Positions 6,649 to 8,592 of a stretch of DNA of 8,592 bases are shown one piece after another. The first letter of the stretch is position 1. Each line of letters begins with the position of its first letter. The translations under genes were made by a program, and so were the position numbers. Under the pieces are notes generated by a model. That model was not told the origin of the DNA, did not search any database, and was given only the letters and a program-made list of their open reading frames with translations. Source of the stretch: Roseiarcus sp963755075 (GTDB taxonomy: Bacteria > Pseudomonadota > Alphaproteobacteria > Rhizobiales > Beijerinckiaceae); the NCBI GenBank assembly GCA_963755075.1, contig CAVWKL010000199.1:1-8592 (forward strand), in the 5' to 3' direction.

Positions 6649-6682
6649 GTTTCACCCCCGCGGCGCCCGACGGTGCACAAAG

Positions 6683-7072
6683 ATGTTCCCTGCGATGCCC
6701 AAGGCCCAGGAACCCAAGGCGAAGCCGAAACGGCTTCGCGATAAACTCATCCAGATACGGGTTTCGGCGGCGGAATTGGCCAAAGCGACCGAGTCGGCAG
6801 ACCGGGTCGGGCTGACGGTGGCGTCATTCGCCCGTCAGCGCGTGGTCGGGCCGCATCCCTCTCGCGCGGTGCAGCGACCGCCCGTCGATCGGGTGATCGT
6901 CGCCCGCCTTTTGGCGACGCTTGGTCCGATCGCCAGCGACATCCGCGCACTGACGCGCAACGCCACAGACGTTGGGCCTGCCACGACCGACGTTGACAAG
7001 CTCGACCAAGCGCTGACCGCGCTGATTGATATGCGCGAGATGGCGATGAAGGCGTTGCGGCGAGAACCGTGA
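6683..7072 (+). CDS. mobC: MobC-like relaxosome accessory protein
   Basis: A 129-residue basic protein resembling MobC relaxosome components, which bind or open DNA at oriT and help the relaxase nick. After a Lys/Pro-rich N-terminal tail, residues 25-58 carry a ribbon-helix-helix-type segment, IQIRVSAAELAKATESADRV then GLTVASFARQRVVG, the typical MobC/CopG-like start (strand, helix, GLTVASFAR). The C-terminal half is helical (VIVARLLATLGPIASDIRAL and KLDQALTALIDMREMAMKAL), as in MobC. ATG 6683 and ATG 6695 are both possible (129 or 125 residues), and neither has a good ribosome site. The frame is open back to 6557, but that stretch crosses the promoter and hairpins and is not protein-like. 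The relaxase ATG follows after nine bases, so the two genes are co-transcribed. Confidence 0.8.
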   Translation: MFPAMPKAQEPKAKPKRLRDKLIQIRVSAAELAKATESADRVGLTVASFARQRVVGPHPSRAVQRPPVDRVIVARLLATLGPIASDIRALTRNATDVGPATTDVDKLDQALTALIDMREMAMKALRREP

Positions 7073-7081
7073 CGGCCGGCG

Positions 7082-8572
7082 ATGATCATCAAGGGACGAT
7101 CCCGCGGCGGCGCTGACGAACTGGCGACGCATCTCATGCGCCTCGACACGAACGAACAGCTAGAGATCGTCGAGACGCACGGCACGGTCGCGACCGACAT
7201 ACGCGGCGCGCTTCGCGAAATGCTGGCGGTCGCGGCCGGGTCGCGCTGCAAGAAGGGCCTGTACCACGCATCGATCAATGTGCGCGTCGAGGAGCGCATG
7301 ACGGCGGAGCAGTGGCGAGCGGCGATCGACCGTCTCGAAAACCGGCTCCATCTCACTGGCCAACCGCGCGTTGTGGTCCTGCATGAGAAACTCGGCCGAG
7401 AGCACATGCATGTCGTGTGGTCGCGCATCGACGCGCGTATGCGCGCCATCCCCGATTCCTTCAACTATCGGGCGCATGAAGAGGTGGCCCGCGAGATGGA
7501 GCGGGCGCTTGGCCATGAGCATACCCAAGGCGCGCATGTCGAACGAGAAGACGTCGCACGCCCGGCGCGCACGCGGACGCATCGCGACCAACAACAGGCA
7601 AGCCGCACCGGCGTCGATGTCGAGGCCGTGACCCGCGAAATCACCGCACTCTGGCGCACCACCGGCGACGGGCGCGCCTTCGTCGAGGCGCTGCGCGACA
7701 GCGGCTATCGGCCTGCGATCGGCGACAAGCGCGCCTTCGTGGTTATCGACCGCGCCGGCGGCGTGCACGCCTTGGCCCGGCAGATCGAGGGGGTGAGGAC
7801 GGCGGCGTTGCGCGCTCGCCTGCAGGACGTCGACCTTCGGAGCCTGCCGTCGGTTTCGCAGGCGCGCGAACAATGGCGCGCCAGCGCTGCGGAGGGTCGC
7901 CGCAACGACAAAGCTCTCGTCGACGCTGAAGGGGACCCGCAGGCGGTCTTCGAAGGGCTCTTCCGGACGCGATCCTATGTCACCGAAGGCGAAGTGGCGC
8001 GCGCCTTCCAAGAAGCGGGGATCCGCGACGTCGACAAGGCGACAATGGAGATCTTGCAGCGCCCCGACATCCTCGCATTGCGCGAGGCTGGCGACCGGGA
8101 AACCGTCGGCTACACGACCAAGGCCATTCGCCGAGCGGAGCAGGCGCTGATGGATCAAGCGGTTGGGCTCGCGTCCAAGCGGCTCGCCGCCATCGAGCTG
8201 GCGGATTCTTCTGACGTTGCGAAGACTTTGTCTGCCGAACAGCTCGGCGTCGCACGGCAGGCGCTTTCCGGGCCGCGGCTCAGCATGATCGTCGGCCGCG
8301 CCGGCACGGGCAAGTCGACGACGCTCGCCGCGCTCCGCTTCGCCGCGGAGGGCGCTGGCTATCGCGTCGTCGGCCTGGCGCCGACGAATACGGTTGCGCA
8401 GGATCTTCGCGACAACGGATTCGCGCGCGCCGGCACCGTCCACTCACTTCTGTGGTATCGCCAGCACGCGCCGGATCATCCGTCCGCAAGACTCGCGGCC
8501 AAGACGATGATCGTCGTCGACGAGGCTGCGATGCTCGACACGGCGCGGCTGGCTGACAGCAACACCAACTGA
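7082..8572 (+). CDS. Relaxase-helicase fusion, truncated after Walker B
   Basis: The N-terminal domain is a relaxase/mobilization nuclease (VirD2/MobA-like, PF03432 type), which nicks oriT, stays bound to the 5' end and pilots the strand to the coupling protein. The metal-binding signature HEKLGREHMHVVWSRID (residues 101-117; His101, His108, His110) is intact. The first tyrosine is Tyr61, so the usual N-terminal catalytic Tyr is not evident; Tyr61 or Tyr129 may serve. From about residue 385 a RecD/TraA-like helicase begins with LSAEQLGVARQAL, Walker A GRAGTGKST (405-413, Lys411), GLAPTNTVAQDLR and AGTVHSLLW, then Walker B MIVVDEAAM (Asp480, Glu481). It stops 12 residues past that motif (ARLADSNTN), where family members continue for hundreds of residues through the remaining helicase motifs. 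The relaxase part could still fold and nick, but the helicase cannot be active as encoded. No strong ribosome site precedes ATG 7082. Confidence 0.85.
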   Translation: MIIKGRSRGGADELATHLMRLDTNEQLEIVETHGTVATDIRGALREMLAVAAGSRCKKGLYHASINVRVEERMTAEQWRAAIDRLENRLHLTGQPRVVVLHEKLGREHMHVVWSRIDARMRAIPDSFNYRAHEEVAREMERALGHEHTQGAHVEREDVARPARTRTHRDQQQASRTGVDVEAVTREITALWRTTGDGRAFVEALRDSGYRPAIGDKRAFVVIDRAGGVHALARQIEGVRTAALRARLQDVDLRSLPSVSQAREQWRASAAEGRRNDKALVDAEGDPQAVFEGLFRTRSYVTEGEVARAFQEAGIRDVDKATMEILQRPDILALREAGDRETVGYTTKAIRRAEQALMDQAVGLASKRLAAIELADSSDVAKTLSAEQLGVARQALSGPRLSMIVGRAGTGKSTTLAALRFAAEGAGYRVVGLAPTNTVAQDLRDNGFARAGTVHSLLWYRQHAPDHPSARLAAKTMIVVDEAAMLDTARLADSNTN

Positions 8573-8592
8573 ACCAGTAGGTGGCAGAACAA
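8554..8592. mobile_element. Probable insertion or rearrangement junction in the relaxase gene
   Basis: After CTTGAC-like relaxase coding sequence ending in the codons for DTARLA, the sequence from about 8554 no longer encodes helicase-family protein in any of the three plus frames, and the original frame stops at 8570-8572. This fits the edge of an inserted element or a deletion endpoint. Only 39 bases are visible and no insertion-sequence end is recognised, so the nature of the inserted DNA is unknown. Confidence 0.35.

Noticed and set aside
7160..8443. Long 427-residue minus-strand ORF
   Set aside because: It lies wholly antisense to the relaxase-helicase, whose motifs are unmistakable. 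GC-rich codon use opens such mirror frames, and the translation is Arg/Ala-rich with no domain.

Overview
The window looks like accessory DNA of a GC-rich proteobacterium, most likely an alphaproteobacterium. This rests on strong G/C at third codon positions, GTG and TTG starts, and the style of the transfer proteins. It probably comes from a conjugative or mobilizable plasmid or an integrated element. No replication gene, tRNA, rRNA or CRISPR array is visible, so plasmid versus chromosomal element cannot be decided.

Left side (1-2136): the end of an unidentified gene (1-155), a doubtful small ORF (202-438), a GT4-family glycosyltransferase on the minus strand (593-1795), and a 340-base spacer. 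The spacer holds what may be a decayed insertion-sequence transposase fragment (1916-2050).

Centre (2137-6466, minus strand): a maintenance-and-transfer operon. In transcription order it has a small HTH DNA-binding protein (6071-6466), a roughly 500-base apparently non-coding gap, a 137-residue protein of unknown function (5140-5553), a ParA/StbB-like P-loop ATPase broken by a frameshift (4268-5069), a 129-residue protein with a C-terminal membrane segment (3882-4271), and a TraD/TrwB-type coupling ATPase (2137-3885). The last three genes are joined by two ATGA stop/start overlaps. The order (small HTH protein, ParA-like ATPase, small protein, divergent from relaxase genes) recalls stbABC of R388-type plasmids, but here the coupling protein has joined the stb-like operon.

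Right side (6467-8592, plus strand): a compact intergenic control region with three 11-base direct repeats inside an 8-base inverted repeat, a good sigma70-like promoter, and two strong hairpins that make it the best oriT candidate. It is followed by a MobC-like relaxosome protein (6683-7072) and a relaxase fused to a RecD-like helicase (7082-8572). The relaxase stops abruptly just after its Walker B motif, where the sequence ceases to look like the family. This suggests an insertion or rearrangement beginning near 8554.

Inferred working model: the HTH protein binds the direct repeats to control its own operon and perhaps to mark the DNA for positioning with the ParA-like ATPase. MobC and the relaxase nick at the intergenic oriT, and the coupling protein passes the nucleoprotein to a secretion channel encoded elsewhere. 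As sequenced, two parts of this machine (the ATPase and the relaxase) appear damaged, so the element may be decaying or may depend on help from another element.
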